Assembly (NCBI RefSeq): GCF_000831385.1
Contig: NZ_AP014548.1
Span: forward strand, 1,913,779 to 1,977,778
Reading direction: 5' to 3'
Length of the DNA: 64,000 nt
Origin: Nonlabens marinus S1-08
GTDB lineage: Bacteria; Bacteroidota; Bacteroidia; Flavobacteriales; Flavobacteriaceae
Part shown: one piece after another, positions 25,356 to 36,556 of the stretch
How positions within the stretch are numbered: the first letter of the stretch is position 1
Layout of the letters: each line of letters begins with the position of its first letter
Translations under genes and position numbers: made by a program
The notes under the pieces: model-generated
Database searches by the model: none
Told to the model about the DNA's origin: nothing
What the model saw: the letters and a program-made list of their open reading frames with translations, nothing else

Positions 25356-26222
25356 TTACGCTTTCGCGAAAGCGATACAAGCTATAGCTACAACAGCAAG
25401 TAAGATGCCCCAGTAATTTTTAGGCAGCAATCGCTCTTTAAATAGTAGGAAACCAAGCAGGGCGGTGAACAATACAGTTCCCACATGATTGATGGGGAAG
25501 ATGACGCTACTTTCCATATCGGTTTTCAGTGCTTTTATGATAAAAAAGATAGAAAAGTAATTTGGAACACCTAATGCGATACCAGCTGCTATAGATTTCC
25601 AGTGCAGCCAGCGTCCTTTAATAGCTTCATAGATCAATACTAATGTGCCCACGGCACAAGCCATGGTAAAGCACACCGCGCTGAATAAAGGTTCCTCGCC
25701 GCTAGGGACGTGAACTTTTTCGGCGTATTTTAACACAGTGTCGATGGTTCCACTGCCTAAAAATAGAAGTAGGGGCAATATAAAGTAGCCTTTTTGAAGG
25801 GGAAGCCCGTCTTTGGATTTCAGGGATACTAAGTAAACTGAAGCTAGTGCGATCACGATACCAACAATCTTTAACCATCCCAAAGATTCATTGTACAACC
25901 ATATTCCAAAAAATACCGGAATGACTAGAGACATTTTGCTAGCAACCGCTGCGACAGACAGGCCGTTCTTTTGACTGGTCAACGCCATCACGTTAAATAT
26001 GATGATGAATAAAGAACCTAAAAAGATGGAATACCAGATCCAACTGGAAGCAAGTATGGTGGATGCATTGAAAGTTCCTTGATAGGCAATAAAACCTGTG
26101 ATGGAGGCCACCACATAATTCACCACAATTGCGTGTAGAGTATTTACCTTGAATACTCCATAATATTTAAAGATCACATACAACAAACTGGATGTGGCAA
26201 CACTTAAAAACAACCAGATCAT
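25356..26222 (-). CDS. EamA/DMT-family membrane transporter
   Basis: A 288-residue protein with ten hydrophobic helices in two similar halves, typical of the drug/metabolite transporter superfamily; the second half ends GFLLFKERLLPKNYWGILLAVVAIA. The substrate is unknown. The final residues IAFAKA and the stop directly follow or lie in the window palindrome (25359-25374), so the last helix is capped by palindrome-encoded residues. It overlaps ribD by 4 nt and is followed 5 nt later by the YigZ start. Confidence 0.88.
   Translation of the reverse strand: MIWLFLSVATSSLLYVIFKYYGVFKVNTLHAIVVNYVVASITGFIAYQGTFNASTILASSWIWYSIFLGSLFIIIFNVMALTSQKNGLSVAAVASKMSLVIPVFFGIWLYNESLGWLKIVGIVIALASVYLVSLKSKDGLPLQKGYFILPLLLFLGSGTIDTVLKYAEKVHVPSGEEPLFSAVCFTMACAVGTLVLIYEAIKGRWLHWKSIAAGIALGVPNYFSIFFIIKALKTDMESSVIFPINHVGTVLFTALLGFLLFKERLLPKNYWGILLAVVAIACIAFAKA
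25359..25374. repeat. 16-bp palindrome, perfect copy
   Basis: Encodes the last residues (AFAKA) of the DMT transporter, directly before its stop and 9 nt upstream of the YigZ start. Confidence 0.95.
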
Positions 26223-27223
26223 GCTTTTATATAGGTTTTAAGCACGTCATTTTGAATGATAAGGCGATTTTTCAATTCGGCTAACGCAGGTATATGAGGA
26301 GCAGGTAAGCCGTCTTTAAGGTAGACTACCGTTCCTATATATTGATGAATTTCATCCCACGCGTCTGCATTGAGAAAGCTTTGCAGGGTTTTCAATCCGC
26401 CTTCTACAATGACTGATTGGATTTGTAAATCGTAGAGATCTTTAAGGATGGATTGTATCTCGTTAGAAGGTCTATGAAGGACTTTAGTATCCGCCTGTTC
26501 ATCAAAGATCTTGTAGGTTTTAATTAGATCATTTTTGGAATCCAGCACCACACGCACCGGTTGCTTCCCATGCCAGTCCCTAACCGTAAGGCTGGGGTCG
26601 TCATCTATCACCGTTTTTCCACCTACTAAAATAGCTTGTTCTTGCGCTCTGGTTTTATGCACGTATTGCCTAGTTTCTGTTCCGGTAATCCATACGGGCT
26701 TGTTTTCGTTTTTGGAAAGAGGCGCTAAAAAACCATCGGCACTTTGTGCCCATTTGAGAATAATGTAGGGACGCTGTTTTTTATGAAACGTAAAAAATCG
26801 CTTATTGAGCTCGTTACATTCTGTTTCCAGGAAGCCAACGTCTACTTTAATTCCTGCCTGTTCCAGTAATCGCACTCCTTTACCAGCTACTTTTTCATGA
26901 GGATCCAGTGTCCCTATGACAACTTGCTTAAACCCTTTTTCTATAAGCAAGAGCGCACAAGGCGGAGTCTTGCCGTGATGGGAGCAGGGTTCAAGATTTA
27001 CATAAATGATTGCTTTTGAAAAGTTGGTAACACCTCTTTGTTCTGCATCTGCAATTGCATTGACCTCCGCATGAGGTTTACCGGCTTGATGATGGAAGCC
27101 TTCGCCTAAAATAACTCCATCAGCACCTACAATCACAGATCCTACCAGCGGGTTAGGATAGGTAGTACCCAATCCATTTTGTGCTAGTTGCAAACAACGT
27201 TGCATGTAGAAGTTATGGTTCAT
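26219..27223 (-). CDS. ribD: Bifunctional diaminohydroxyphosphoribosylaminopyrimidine deaminase/reductase
   Basis: A 334-residue enzyme for two steps of riboflavin synthesis. The N-terminal deaminase domain has the zinc site HAE (His51, Glu53) and PCSHHGKTPPC (Cys80, Cys89). The C-terminal reductase domain has KWAQSADGF, RAQEQAILVGGKTVIDDDPSLTVR and VEGGLKTLQSF. Length is near the family norm (about 340-360). No other rib genes are nearby. The ATGA overlap with the transporter suggests one transcript. Confidence 0.96.
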   Translation of the reverse strand: MNHNFYMQRCLQLAQNGLGTTYPNPLVGSVIVGADGVILGEGFHHQAGKPHAEVNAIADAEQRGVTNFSKAIIYVNLEPCSHHGKTPPCALLLIEKGFKQVVIGTLDPHEKVAGKGVRLLEQAGIKVDVGFLETECNELNKRFFTFHKKQRPYIILKWAQSADGFLAPLSKNENKPVWITGTETRQYVHKTRAQEQAILVGGKTVIDDDPSLTVRDWHGKQPVRVVLDSKNDLIKTYKIFDEQADTKVLHRPSNEIQSILKDLYDLQIQSVIVEGGLKTLQSFLNADAWDEIHQYIGTVVYLKDGLPAPHIPALAELKNRLIIQNDVLKTYIKA

Positions 27224-27287
27224 AGATCTGGCAAATTTAGGTTTTGTGAATTAAAGGCAGGGATATGAATATAAGTTTAGCGCATTT

Positions 27288-27321
27288 TTTGAATCCTAGT
27301 TTTAGGGCATTACTATCTTTG
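27288..27321 (+). promoter_or_regulatory. Promoter giving a probably leaderless GNAT/prmC transcript
   Basis: TTTG (27288-27291), a 22-nt spacer and TATCTTTG (27314-27321) match the Bacteroidota promoter. The -7 box ends 4 nt before the ATG at 27326, so transcription should start at or within a base or two of the start codon. Confidence 0.6.
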
Positions 27322-27325
27322 AAAG

Positions 27326-27811
27326 ATGAAGATTAGAAAAATACATCCTGATGATAATCCTACTGTGCGAGATATCATTCAGCAAACCATTCTAGAGCAC
27401 AATGCTCCTAAAGTAGGCACTGCCTACAGCGATGCGGCAACCCAAAGCATGTATGCCGCCTATCAAAAACCTAGAGCTGCATACTTTGTAGTGGAAAATG
27501 AAGGCAAAATTTATGGTGGAGCAGGAATCGCTGCATTGGATAATTTTGATGGAAATACCTGTGAACTACAAAAAATGTATTTTCTACCGGAAGCACGTGG
27601 TAAAGGATATGGCAAGCAATTGATAGAGCGATGTCTTGAGACTGCAAGAAGTTTTAAATATGAACAGGTCTATCTAGAAACCATGGACAACATGTATGAT
27701 GCCCAAGGCTTGTATAAGCGAGTAGGTTTTGAATTGCTCACACAGCCATTAGGCAATACGGGTCACTACAGCTGTCCCGTTCAAATGATCAAAAAAATTA
27801 AAGACGAATGA
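27326..27811 (+). CDS. GNAT family N-acetyltransferase
   Basis: A 161-residue acetyltransferase with the acetyl-CoA-binding motif in LPEARGKGYGKQLIERCLETA (Q/RxxGxG/A) and a C-terminal YKRVGFELL. It probably transfers an acetyl group to a small-molecule amine or protein; the substrate is unknown. Its TGA overlaps the prmC start by 4 nt, so the two are coupled. Transcription likely starts at its own start codon. Confidence 0.9.
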   Translation: MKIRKIHPDDNPTVRDIIQQTILEHNAPKVGTAYSDAATQSMYAAYQKPRAAYFVVENEGKIYGGAGIAALDNFDGNTCELQKMYFLPEARGKGYGKQLIERCLETARSFKYEQVYLETMDNMYDAQGLYKRVGFELLTQPLGNTGHYSCPVQMIKKIKDE

Positions 27812-28668
27812 TTTTAAGGCAGATGCGAGACGTGTATGTGAACCGGTTGGAGCATTTGTATCCTGAAACGGAATCTATTTCCATTTTCAAGATACTTTGC
27901 GAGGACTTGTTGCACTTGTCAAAATCTGACATTATGATACGAGGCGAGGAGCCCTTGTCGCATTTAAATGAAGAAATTCTGTTGAAATCTTTAGAGACCT
28001 TATTGGATGGAAAACCAGTGCAACAGATCACTGGTCTGGCCCATTTTTATGGCCATGTATTCAAAGTAAATCGTCACACACTTATCCCTCGTCAGGAAAC
28101 TGAAGAGCTGGTGCAATGGATCCTTGACGATCACAAAGGCAAGACGGTTCAAAATGTTTTTGACATAGGTACTGGTAGTGGATGTATTGGGATTTCTTTG
28201 GGGGACGCTTTCGCGAAAGCGAATACTTCATCAAACTCCTTGCAAATTACCTTATTGGATGTTTCCAAGGAAGCCTTGCAAGTGGCTGGTGCAAATGCCA
28301 AAGCCATTGCGCCAGTAGTCGCTATAAACTGCATTGAGAAAGATATCTTACAAGAAGACTCCTTGGGTGATTATGATATTATCGTTAGCAATCCACCTTA
28401 TGTACGTGAGTTAGAAAAATCACAGCTACATATTAATGTGATCGACCATGAGCCAGGTACAGCACTTTTCGTCACAGATGAGAATCCGCTGGTGTTTTAT
28501 ATAAAAATATTAGAATTGGCGACCAGTCAAGCCAGACCATTGGTTTATTTTGAAATCAACCAATACCTACCTGAGCAAATGAAAAATCTTGCCGCTCAAT
28601 TGGGTTACAAAAGCGAGATCCGCAATGATTTGAATGGGAATGCGCGCATGATGAAATGCTGGAAATAA
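27808..28668 (+). CDS. prmC: Peptide chain release factor N5-glutamine methyltransferase
   Basis: A 286-residue SAM-dependent methyltransferase that modifies the GGQ glutamine of release factors. An N-terminal helical domain (GKPVQQITGLAHFYGHVFKV, then IPRQETEELV) precedes the Rossmann fold with FDIGTGSGCIGISL and the catalytic NPPY at residues 195-198. A perfect window palindrome (28206-28221) encodes DAFAKAN in the loop after the SAM-binding strand. This loop seems several residues longer than in the homologues I remember, so the site may have come with a short insertion. Confidence 0.93.
   Translation: MILRQMRDVYVNRLEHLYPETESISIFKILCEDLLHLSKSDIMIRGEEPLSHLNEEILLKSLETLLDGKPVQQITGLAHFYGHVFKVNRHTLIPRQETEELVQWILDDHKGKTVQNVFDIGTGSGCIGISLGDAFAKANTSSNSLQITLLDVSKEALQVAGANAKAIAPVVAINCIEKDILQEDSLGDYDIIVSNPPYVRELEKSQLHINVIDHEPGTALFVTDENPLVFYIKILELATSQARPLVYFEINQYLPEQMKNLAAQLGYKSEIRNDLNGNARMMKCWK
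28206..28221. repeat. 16-bp palindrome, perfect copy
   Basis: Within prmC, read as DAFAKAN. Confidence 0.95.
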
Positions 28669-28694
28669 TCAGAAATTAAAATACTACACCTTAA

Positions 28695-31194
<2,500 letters not shown>

Positions 31195-31267
31195 AGATTA
31201 ATGTCTGGAATTCAAGATGAAAATATGCTGAAAATTATAATAAACTTTAAAGGTCAAGGTTTATTCT

Positions 31268-32137
31268 CTAATTTAATTGTGTAAAAAAATACTTTTTCAG
31301 TTCTTCAATGCTTAAGGATAATTTATCATTCATTTTCTGCAGTTCATAAAGATATAATGTATCGCTGAAGCCTACATGTTTTCTCGCCTGCTTAAACATA
31401 ATTAAATCCGCTAAAAACTTAAAACTCAGTGATTGTTGATTTTGATTTTTACTTGCAATAAATAACTTGGTTCCGGTCAGCGGGAACACTAGATCTTCTT
31501 TCCAAATATTTGATGAATCAGAACTTTTAAATATAATAGGATTGTCGGATATCATTTTAGGACAATCGCTCGAGTAGGATGAAATTGAATAAGGAAGATT
31601 TGATTGAGTACCCAAATAAAAATTTCTGAAGGCCATCATTAAACTTAAACCTTTTTGAAATTCGTTATTACCTGATAATCCATTTTCTCTTTCACCATCC
31701 TTATCGTTGTTCATTATTATTCCAAACTCTTTTAATCCGTGGATTCTAAGAAATTCTTGGATAACCTTCTTGCTCTCTGGCAACCTTCCATGAACTTGAC
31801 TAATAAAAAGTTTTAGAACTGGTATATCAACTTCTGAAATTCCATAACGATTGTTTGCTGTAGATTTTTCCATAATTGAAAAAATCTTTGAAGCCATGTT
31901 ATCCAATTTAGAATGAAAAAATTCTAGAAAATCAGATTCTTTAGAGTCGAGAAATACTGTATTTGCATTATTTTCAAAAAAATAAGATTTCGGAGAAAAT
32001 TCCTTTGAGTTTTTTTTAAAAGTCTGTTGTTCAACATCGAAGATGTAAAACTTTTTATTGCGATTCAAAAAACCTTTTAAATAAAAAACTGGTAGATAAT
32101 GATGTCTTGATGATCGACTATTAAACTTATTATTCAT
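31268..32137 (-). CDS. DUF4238 domain-containing protein
   Basis: A 289-residue soluble protein with the DUF4238 opening RHHYLPVFYLKGF followed by the usual strand F.IFDVE. A mid-protein helix resembles the family's PxxKxFIxxxHxRxP stretch (LKLFISQVHGRLPESK). DUF4238 proteins are patchily distributed and sometimes found among accessory or defence genes; their function is unknown. The gene is visibly AT-richer than its neighbours and sits alone between a membrane protein and the 5'-nucleotidase pair, in the largest palindrome-free interval. This suggests recent acquisition. Confidence 0.8.
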   Translation of the reverse strand: MNNKFNSRSSRHHYLPVFYLKGFLNRNKKFYIFDVEQQTFKKNSKEFSPKSYFFENNANTVFLDSKESDFLEFFHSKLDNMASKIFSIMEKSTANNRYGISEVDIPVLKLFISQVHGRLPESKKVIQEFLRIHGLKEFGIIMNNDKDGERENGLSGNNEFQKGLSLMMAFRNFYLGTQSNLPYSISSYSSDCPKMISDNPIIFKSSDSSNIWKEDLVFPLTGTKLFIASKNQNQQSLSFKFLADLIMFKQARKHVGFSDTLYLYELQKMNDKLSLSIEELKKYFFTQLN

Positions 32138-32194
32138 TCAAGATGCTTGGTCTATGCGTTTAAAATAATCAGTATTTATATAAAAGCAGAAAAT

Positions 32195-33124
32195 CTAAAC
32201 CTCATAAACCACTTTCTCACCAGCAGCCAGTTCCCCTTTATTCATGTAAAAGTCGATACGTCCCACATTGATGCCATAACAACCCACTTGATTGACCATC
32301 ACAATTTCACCTGTGGCATTAGTCACTAAATCTGGTTGTTCTAGGAAGGTATGGGTGTGGCCACCTATAATGAGGTCGATACCGCTGGTTTGTTGTGCTA
32401 GGGCAATGTCACTGATTTTATCGCTTCCGTACTTGTACCCTAAGTGAGACATGCAAATGACAATGTCACATTGTTCTTTTTCGCGTAAAGCGATCACCAT
32501 ATCCTGAGCTATCATTAATGGGTCCAGGTACTCTGTTTCCTTATACATTTTAGGAGCGACAAGCCCTTCCAATTGAATCCCCAGCCCGAATAAACCTATA
32601 CGCACGCCATCTTTCACCATCACCTTATAAGGCTTAGTCTGTCCCTCCATAATCGTATTGCTGAAATCATAGTTGGAGATGACAAAATCAAAATTAGCAT
32701 GAGGGAGTTGCTTGTAGAGCCCATCAATACCGGCATCAAAATCATGGTTCCCGATGGTGGCAGCATCATACCCCATCATGCTCATCAATTTAATTTCCAG
32801 TTCACCACCATAAAAATTGAAGTAGGGTGTTCCTTGAAAGATGTCACCGCAGTCCAGAAGAATGGTATTTGGGTTTTCATTGCGCACCTTTTTGATCAAG
32901 GCTGCGCGTCTCGCGACACCACCTTTTCCATCATCACGCCCACCATTGATGGGCTCGATGTGAGAATGGGTATCGTTCGTATGAAGAATGGTAATTTTCT
33001 TATAAGCCTCTTTCTCATCTATGTCACTGAAAAGTCCAGCAGCAAGAGCTGTGTTACTCCAAAGTCCAGCTCCTGCAATGATTCCAGCGGCAGATGTGTT
33101 TCTTATAAATTTTCTACGTTCCAT
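32195..33124 (-). CDS. 5'-nucleotidase/metallophosphoesterase, catalytic half
   Basis: A 309-residue exported phosphoesterase. A twin-arginine-like signal (MERRKFIRNTSAAG, then a hydrophobic stretch ending ALAAG) leads into the calcineurin-like fold with the dimetal motifs LHTNDTHSH, DCGDIFQG, GNHDFDAG and GGHTHTFL. It corresponds to the N-terminal half of UshA. The C-terminal substrate domain is encoded separately just upstream, 2 nt apart and in the same orientation, so the two products probably act together in the periplasm on nucleotides or UDP-sugars. Confidence 0.92.
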   Translation of the reverse strand: MERRKFIRNTSAAGIIAGAGLWSNTALAAGLFSDIDEKEAYKKITILHTNDTHSHIEPINGGRDDGKGGVARRAALIKKVRNENPNTILLDCGDIFQGTPYFNFYGGELEIKLMSMMGYDAATIGNHDFDAGIDGLYKQLPHANFDFVISNYDFSNTIMEGQTKPYKVMVKDGVRIGLFGLGIQLEGLVAPKMYKETEYLDPLMIAQDMVIALREKEQCDIVICMSHLGYKYGSDKISDIALAQQTSGIDLIIGGHTHTFLEQPDLVTNATGEIVMVNQVGCYGINVGRIDFYMNKGELAAGEKVVYEV

Positions 33125-33126
33125 AC

Positions 33127-33912
33127 TTAGTCCTTTTTTGTAAATCTATTGTCCACATCAAAACCTAAAGTATCGGTTTTTTTAAAATAATCGATCATGG
33201 CATTACGTACTTTATAATCTATTCGGGTACTGGAAATAGCTCTTGTAAAAAAGTCCATGTTGTCTCCTCCAGACAATAGGTAATCATTAGTCATGACAAA
33301 ATAATTGCGATCGTATGTTAATGGGCTTCCATTTAAAGTGACTGATTTAATAGCATCGTCTTGAAGCTCGATTTGTAGCCCGTCAAAAGGATGCGCTAGT
33401 TTTTTAGCAGCTAGATAATTGACTAGTTCTTTCATCTCTGCCGGCGCAAGTTCAGCCACCACAATTTCGTTTTCAAAAGGCATTACCTCATATGCAGTGC
33501 GCAACGTCACATCGCCTTGTGGAATTCCAGCACGTATGCCGCCATGATTGAGTAAAACTACATCTACATCATTGCCAGTTCTGGATGTATATACGGGCTC
33601 GCCTTGCATCCTGGCGATCGCTGCCATCATATTTCCTATGCGGGTATTTAATGGCGTATCATTTTTGTACATGGCTGCAGGATTGTAGCTCAGCGGTGTG
33701 TCCATCTGTAGGTCAAGACTTTTTTTGTAGGGAGCGATGTAGTTTTCAATTTCATCGACCGCGTTGATGGTAGAATCGATTTGAGTTTGGCTAGCTGTCA
33801 GCTTCTTAGCTGTGTAGGTTTCTGTCTTGCAGGATGTTGTGAGGAATATCGCTTTCGCGAAAGCGAAAACCATTAAACCTTTCCTGCAAGTTACCGTCAT
33901 AGATATTTTCAT
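33127..33912 (-). CDS. 5'-nucleotidase C-terminal domain lipoprotein
   Basis: A 261-residue exported protein with the UshA C-terminal, substrate-binding domain: NHGGIRAGIPQGDVTLRTAYEVMPFENEIVV and NDYLLSGGDNMDF. The N-terminus has a hydrophobic segment VFAFAKAIFLTTSC whose Cys is a plausible lipoprotein cysteine. The AFAKA part of this signal is encoded by a perfect window palindrome (33850-33865). It works with the separate metallophosphoesterase that follows. Lysine inside a hydrophobic core is unusual, so export efficiency may be affected. Confidence 0.88.
   Translation of the reverse strand: MKISMTVTCRKGLMVFAFAKAIFLTTSCKTETYTAKKLTASQTQIDSTINAVDEIENYIAPYKKSLDLQMDTPLSYNPAAMYKNDTPLNTRIGNMMAAIARMQGEPVYTSRTGNDVDVVLLNHGGIRAGIPQGDVTLRTAYEVMPFENEIVVAELAPAEMKELVNYLAAKKLAHPFDGLQIELQDDAIKSVTLNGSPLTYDRNYFVMTNDYLLSGGDNMDFFTRAISSTRIDYKVRNAMIDYFKKTDTLGFDVDNRFTKKD
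33850..33865. repeat. 16-bp palindrome, perfect copy
   Basis: Within the signal sequence of the 5'-nucleotidase C-domain lipoprotein, read as FAFAKA. Confidence 0.95.
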
Positions 33913-33924
33913 AGGTGATTGTTA

Positions 33925-33932
33925 TACCTTTG
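33925..33932 (+). promoter_or_regulatory. Putative -7 element of the DUF6913-dapA operon
   Basis: TACCTTTG matches TAnnTTTG and ends 18 nt before the ATG at 33951. No good -33 element is visible. Confidence 0.4.
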
Positions 33933-33950
33933 TTGGGTTAGTAAAAGTAA

Positions 33951-34457
33951 ATGATTTTTGACGTTTTAAAGAGCCGATGGCTGCGCAAAGAGCAGGACAA
34001 GATCAGGAAGGAAAACAGGTTACGCAATGCCTCTAAACCTTCCTCTATGGTGGTCTTGTACAATGCAGATGCCGAGAAATCAACGCTTTTTATAGAGCAA
34101 TGGGCTAAAGCACTGGGTATTGAAGAAGTGACTCTAGTGGGAATGACTAAAGACGCTCAAGCGACCTCTAGTGCAAACCACATTTACTTGCACTCAAAGT
34201 CCCTTAAATGGTCTGGCGGTATCGCAGACATTCATCTTGAAAATTTGTTAAAATCTAAGGTTGACTTGCAGATCAATTATTTTAAAGAAGCGGAAGCCCT
34301 AATATATTATGTGGCACTGGCATTGCGAGTTGATTTTAAAGTGGGATTTCCTACACAGGATGTCGAATTATATGACCTTGCGATAGATACCTCGCTGGAT
34401 CAAAAAGAACTTTTTATAGCAGAATTAAAGAAATATCTAAACATTATAACAACATAA
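33951..34457 (+). CDS. Conserved flavobacterial protein (DUF6913-like)
   Basis: A 168-residue soluble protein beginning with a basic helix ([19 protein letters not shown]) followed by an alpha/beta region with [22 protein letters not shown]. No catalytic motif is evident. A protein of this type directly precedes dapA in many Flavobacteriaceae, and I recall it as DUF6913; the label is uncertain. It ends 1 nt before dapA, so the two share a transcript. Confidence 0.75.
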   Translation: MIFDVLKSRWLRKEQDKIRKENRLRNASKPSSMVVLYNADAEKSTLFIEQWAKALGIEEVTLVGMTKDAQATSSANHIYLHSKSLKWSGGIADIHLENLLKSKVDLQINYFKEAEALIYYVALALRVDFKVGFPTQDVELYDLAIDTSLDQKELFIAELKKYLNIITT

Positions 34458-34458
34458 A

Positions 34459-35340
34459 ATGCAGGAATTAATAGGAACTGGAGTCGCTCTAATCACCCCT
34501 TTTAAAAAAGATGGTAGCGTTGATCACTCCGCTTTAGAGAAGCTTGTTGAATTTCAAATCGATAACGGTACGGACTATCTAGTAGTTTTAGGGACTACAG
34601 GTGAAGTAGTGACTTTAACTAGTGAGGAGAAAGAGGCGGTTGTGGCTACGGTCATTAAAGCAAACGACAGCAAGTTGCCACTGGTCATTGGGATAGGAGG
34701 GAATGATACTAGGATTGTAGTAGAGCAGATCAAGAAAACAGATCTAAGTCCGTTCGCAGCTATTTTATCTGTTTCTCCTGCGTATAACAAACCTACTCAA
34801 GAAGGAATTTACCAACACTTTAAAGCGATCGCCGAGGCTACAGATAAACCCATAATATTGTACAATGTACCAGGGCGCACGTCTTCAAACATCTCAGTCG
34901 CGACTGTTGTAAGGTTAGCTCACGATTTTGAAAATATTGTTGCGATTAAAGAAGCGGCAGGAGATATCGTACAGGCTATGAAAATGATTCAGTACTCTCC
35001 GCCAGAATTCTTGGTCATTTCAGGAGATGATATGATCGCATTACCTATGACTTTAGCGGGTGGTGCAGGAGTGATATCAGTAATTGGACAAGCAATAGCT
35101 CAAGATTTCAGCGATATGATACGTTATGCCTTGAATGGAGATGTTCAAGAAGCCTATGAATTGCATTATAAGATCGCGCCTAGTATTGATTTGATCTTTG
35201 AACAGGGAAATCCTGGTGGGATCAAGTCGTTGTTAGCTCATTTAGGTATAGGAGAAGAGAATCTACGTTTACCCTTAGTTCCTGTGGATGAAGATTTGAG
35301 AAAGCGCATGAAATCCTTTCTAGACGCATACGAGAACTAG
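34459..35340 (+). CDS. dapA: 4-Hydroxy-tetrahydrodipicolinate synthase
   Basis: A 293-residue aldolase condensing pyruvate with aspartate semialdehyde for lysine and peptidoglycan synthesis. Visible marks are GVALITPF at the N-terminus, the GTTGE substrate loop, the catalytic Tyr in ILYNVPGR, the Schiff-base Lys in AIKEAAGD, and [19 protein letters not shown]. Length matches the family. It is downstream of the DUF6913-like gene and 72 nt before bamD, which has its own promoter. Confidence 0.97.
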   Translation: MQELIGTGVALITPFKKDGSVDHSALEKLVEFQIDNGTDYLVVLGTTGEVVTLTSEEKEAVVATVIKANDSKLPLVIGIGGNDTRIVVEQIKKTDLSPFAAILSVSPAYNKPTQEGIYQHFKAIAEATDKPIILYNVPGRTSSNISVATVVRLAHDFENIVAIKEAAGDIVQAMKMIQYSPPEFLVISGDDMIALPMTLAGGAGVISVIGQAIAQDFSDMIRYALNGDVQEAYELHYKIAPSIDLIFEQGNPGGIKSLLAHLGIGEENLRLPLVPVDEDLRKRMKSFLDAYEN

Positions 35341-35384
35341 AGTAGACACGTTTAACCTTAAGGTGCGTTTGCCTGTGAATTGGC

Positions 35385-35392
35385 TACCTTTG
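35385..35392 (+). promoter_or_regulatory. Putative bamD operon -7 element
   Basis: TACCTTTG is an exact TAnnTTTG match ending 20 nt before the bamD ATG. A TTTG at 35368 is too close (13 nt) to be an ideal -33. Confidence 0.5.
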
Positions 35393-35412
35393 CACCGTAT
35401 TAAAAATAAACA

Positions 35413-36222
35413 ATGAAGCAAATCACGGTTCTTTTATTAATCGTCATCGCAATTACTGGCTGTTCTAATTATCAGAAAGCATTAAAATCAGAAAGCAAGC
35501 AGTATCAAATAACAGTTGCAGATTCTTTATATGCTGCAGAGAAATATGGTAAAGCCATTAGTCTTTATGAGAAGGTAGTACCTCAATTCCGCGGTACAGA
35601 TAGTGCGGCACCAGCAGCTTTGAAATATGCAAATGCATTGTATTACGATGGTCGTTATCCAGAGAGTGGGTATCAATTTGAAACCTATCGCAATAGTTAT
35701 GTAGGTGATCCTAATAGAGAATATGCGACCTTTATGATAGGTAAAAGCTTGTATGAGATGGCGCCTATTTATTCTAAAGATCAAGAGCCTACTAAGCGTG
35801 CCATGACTAAATTTCAAGACTACATCAATCTATATCCTAATGGGGAATATCTTGATGAGGCTAATGCACTGGTAGATGAGATGCGATATAAGCTGGACAA
35901 GAAAGCTTATGAGATTGCAAAAAATTACCACAAGAGAGCACCATTTTCAAGAGGTGGATTCGTATCTGCGATCACCACCTTTGAAAACTTTATTGTCGAT
36001 CATCCAGGGTCAGAATTTCAAGACGACGCTCACTTTTATTTGATTGATTCTCAATACAATTATGCTGTAAATAGTTTTGCAGTTTTAATTCCAGAAAGAC
36101 TTGAGCTTGCTAAGGAATATTATGATACCTTTGCAATCCGTTTTCCTGACAGCGAATACATGGCTGAAGCAAACGACTTGTTGATGAAAATCAACGAATA
36201 CAATAACTTAAGAACTGAATAA
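35413..36222 (+). CDS. bamD: Outer-membrane assembly lipoprotein BamD
   Basis: A 269-residue lipoprotein (lipobox ITGC, Cys17) with repeated TPR-like helices: LYAAEKYGKAISLYEKVVPQFRG, AAPAALKYANALYYDGRYPESGYQFETY, and a later FVSAITTFENFIVDHPGSEF. This is the BamD architecture, the essential partner of BamA in folding outer-membrane proteins. It heads the operon bamD-omega-coaBC-DUF4835, spaced by 4-6 nt or overlapping. Confidence 0.94.
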   Translation: MKQITVLLLIVIAITGCSNYQKALKSESKQYQITVADSLYAAEKYGKAISLYEKVVPQFRGTDSAAPAALKYANALYYDGRYPESGYQFETYRNSYVGDPNREYATFMIGKSLYEMAPIYSKDQEPTKRAMTKFQDYINLYPNGEYLDEANALVDEMRYKLDKKAYEIAKNYHKRAPFSRGGFVSAITTFENFIVDHPGSEFQDDAHFYLIDSQYNYAVNSFAVLIPERLELAKEYYDTFAIRFPDSEYMAEANDLLMKINEYNNLRTE

Positions 36223-36226
36223 TACT

Positions 36227-36550
36227 ATGGATACTAAAAACCTTAAAGCACCCAATACGACGGTTACTTATGATAGGGATCTTTTAACAGCCCCTACTGG
36301 TAACATGTATGAGGCTATTTCCATTATTGCAAAACGTGCAGAGCAGATCAATACTGACATCAAGGAAGAATTGATCGAGAAGTTAGAAGAATTTGCAACT
36401 TACAATGACTCGCTAGAAGAGATCTTTGAAAACAAGGAACAGATAGAAGTTTCTAAATTCTACGAACGTTTGCCTAAACCACATTCTATCGCCGTACAGG
36501 AATGGATGGATGGTAAAATTTATCACAGAGACACAGGAATTGCTGAATAG
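36227..36550 (+). CDS. rpoZ: RNA polymerase omega subunit-like protein
   Basis: A 107-residue protein of the RpoZ-like family found in Bacteroidota. The N-terminal NMYEAISIIAKRAEQIN corresponds to the omega helix that clamps beta prime; the C-terminal half is specific to the phylum (KFYERLPKPHSIAVQEWM). It is 4 nt after bamD and 6 nt before coaBC, a conserved neighbourhood. Confidence 0.85.
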   Translation: MDTKNLKAPNTTVTYDRDLLTAPTGNMYEAISIIAKRAEQINTDIKEELIEKLEEFATYNDSLEEIFENKEQIEVSKFYERLPKPHSIAVQEWMDGKIYHRDTGIAE

Positions 36551-36556
36551 ATTCCC

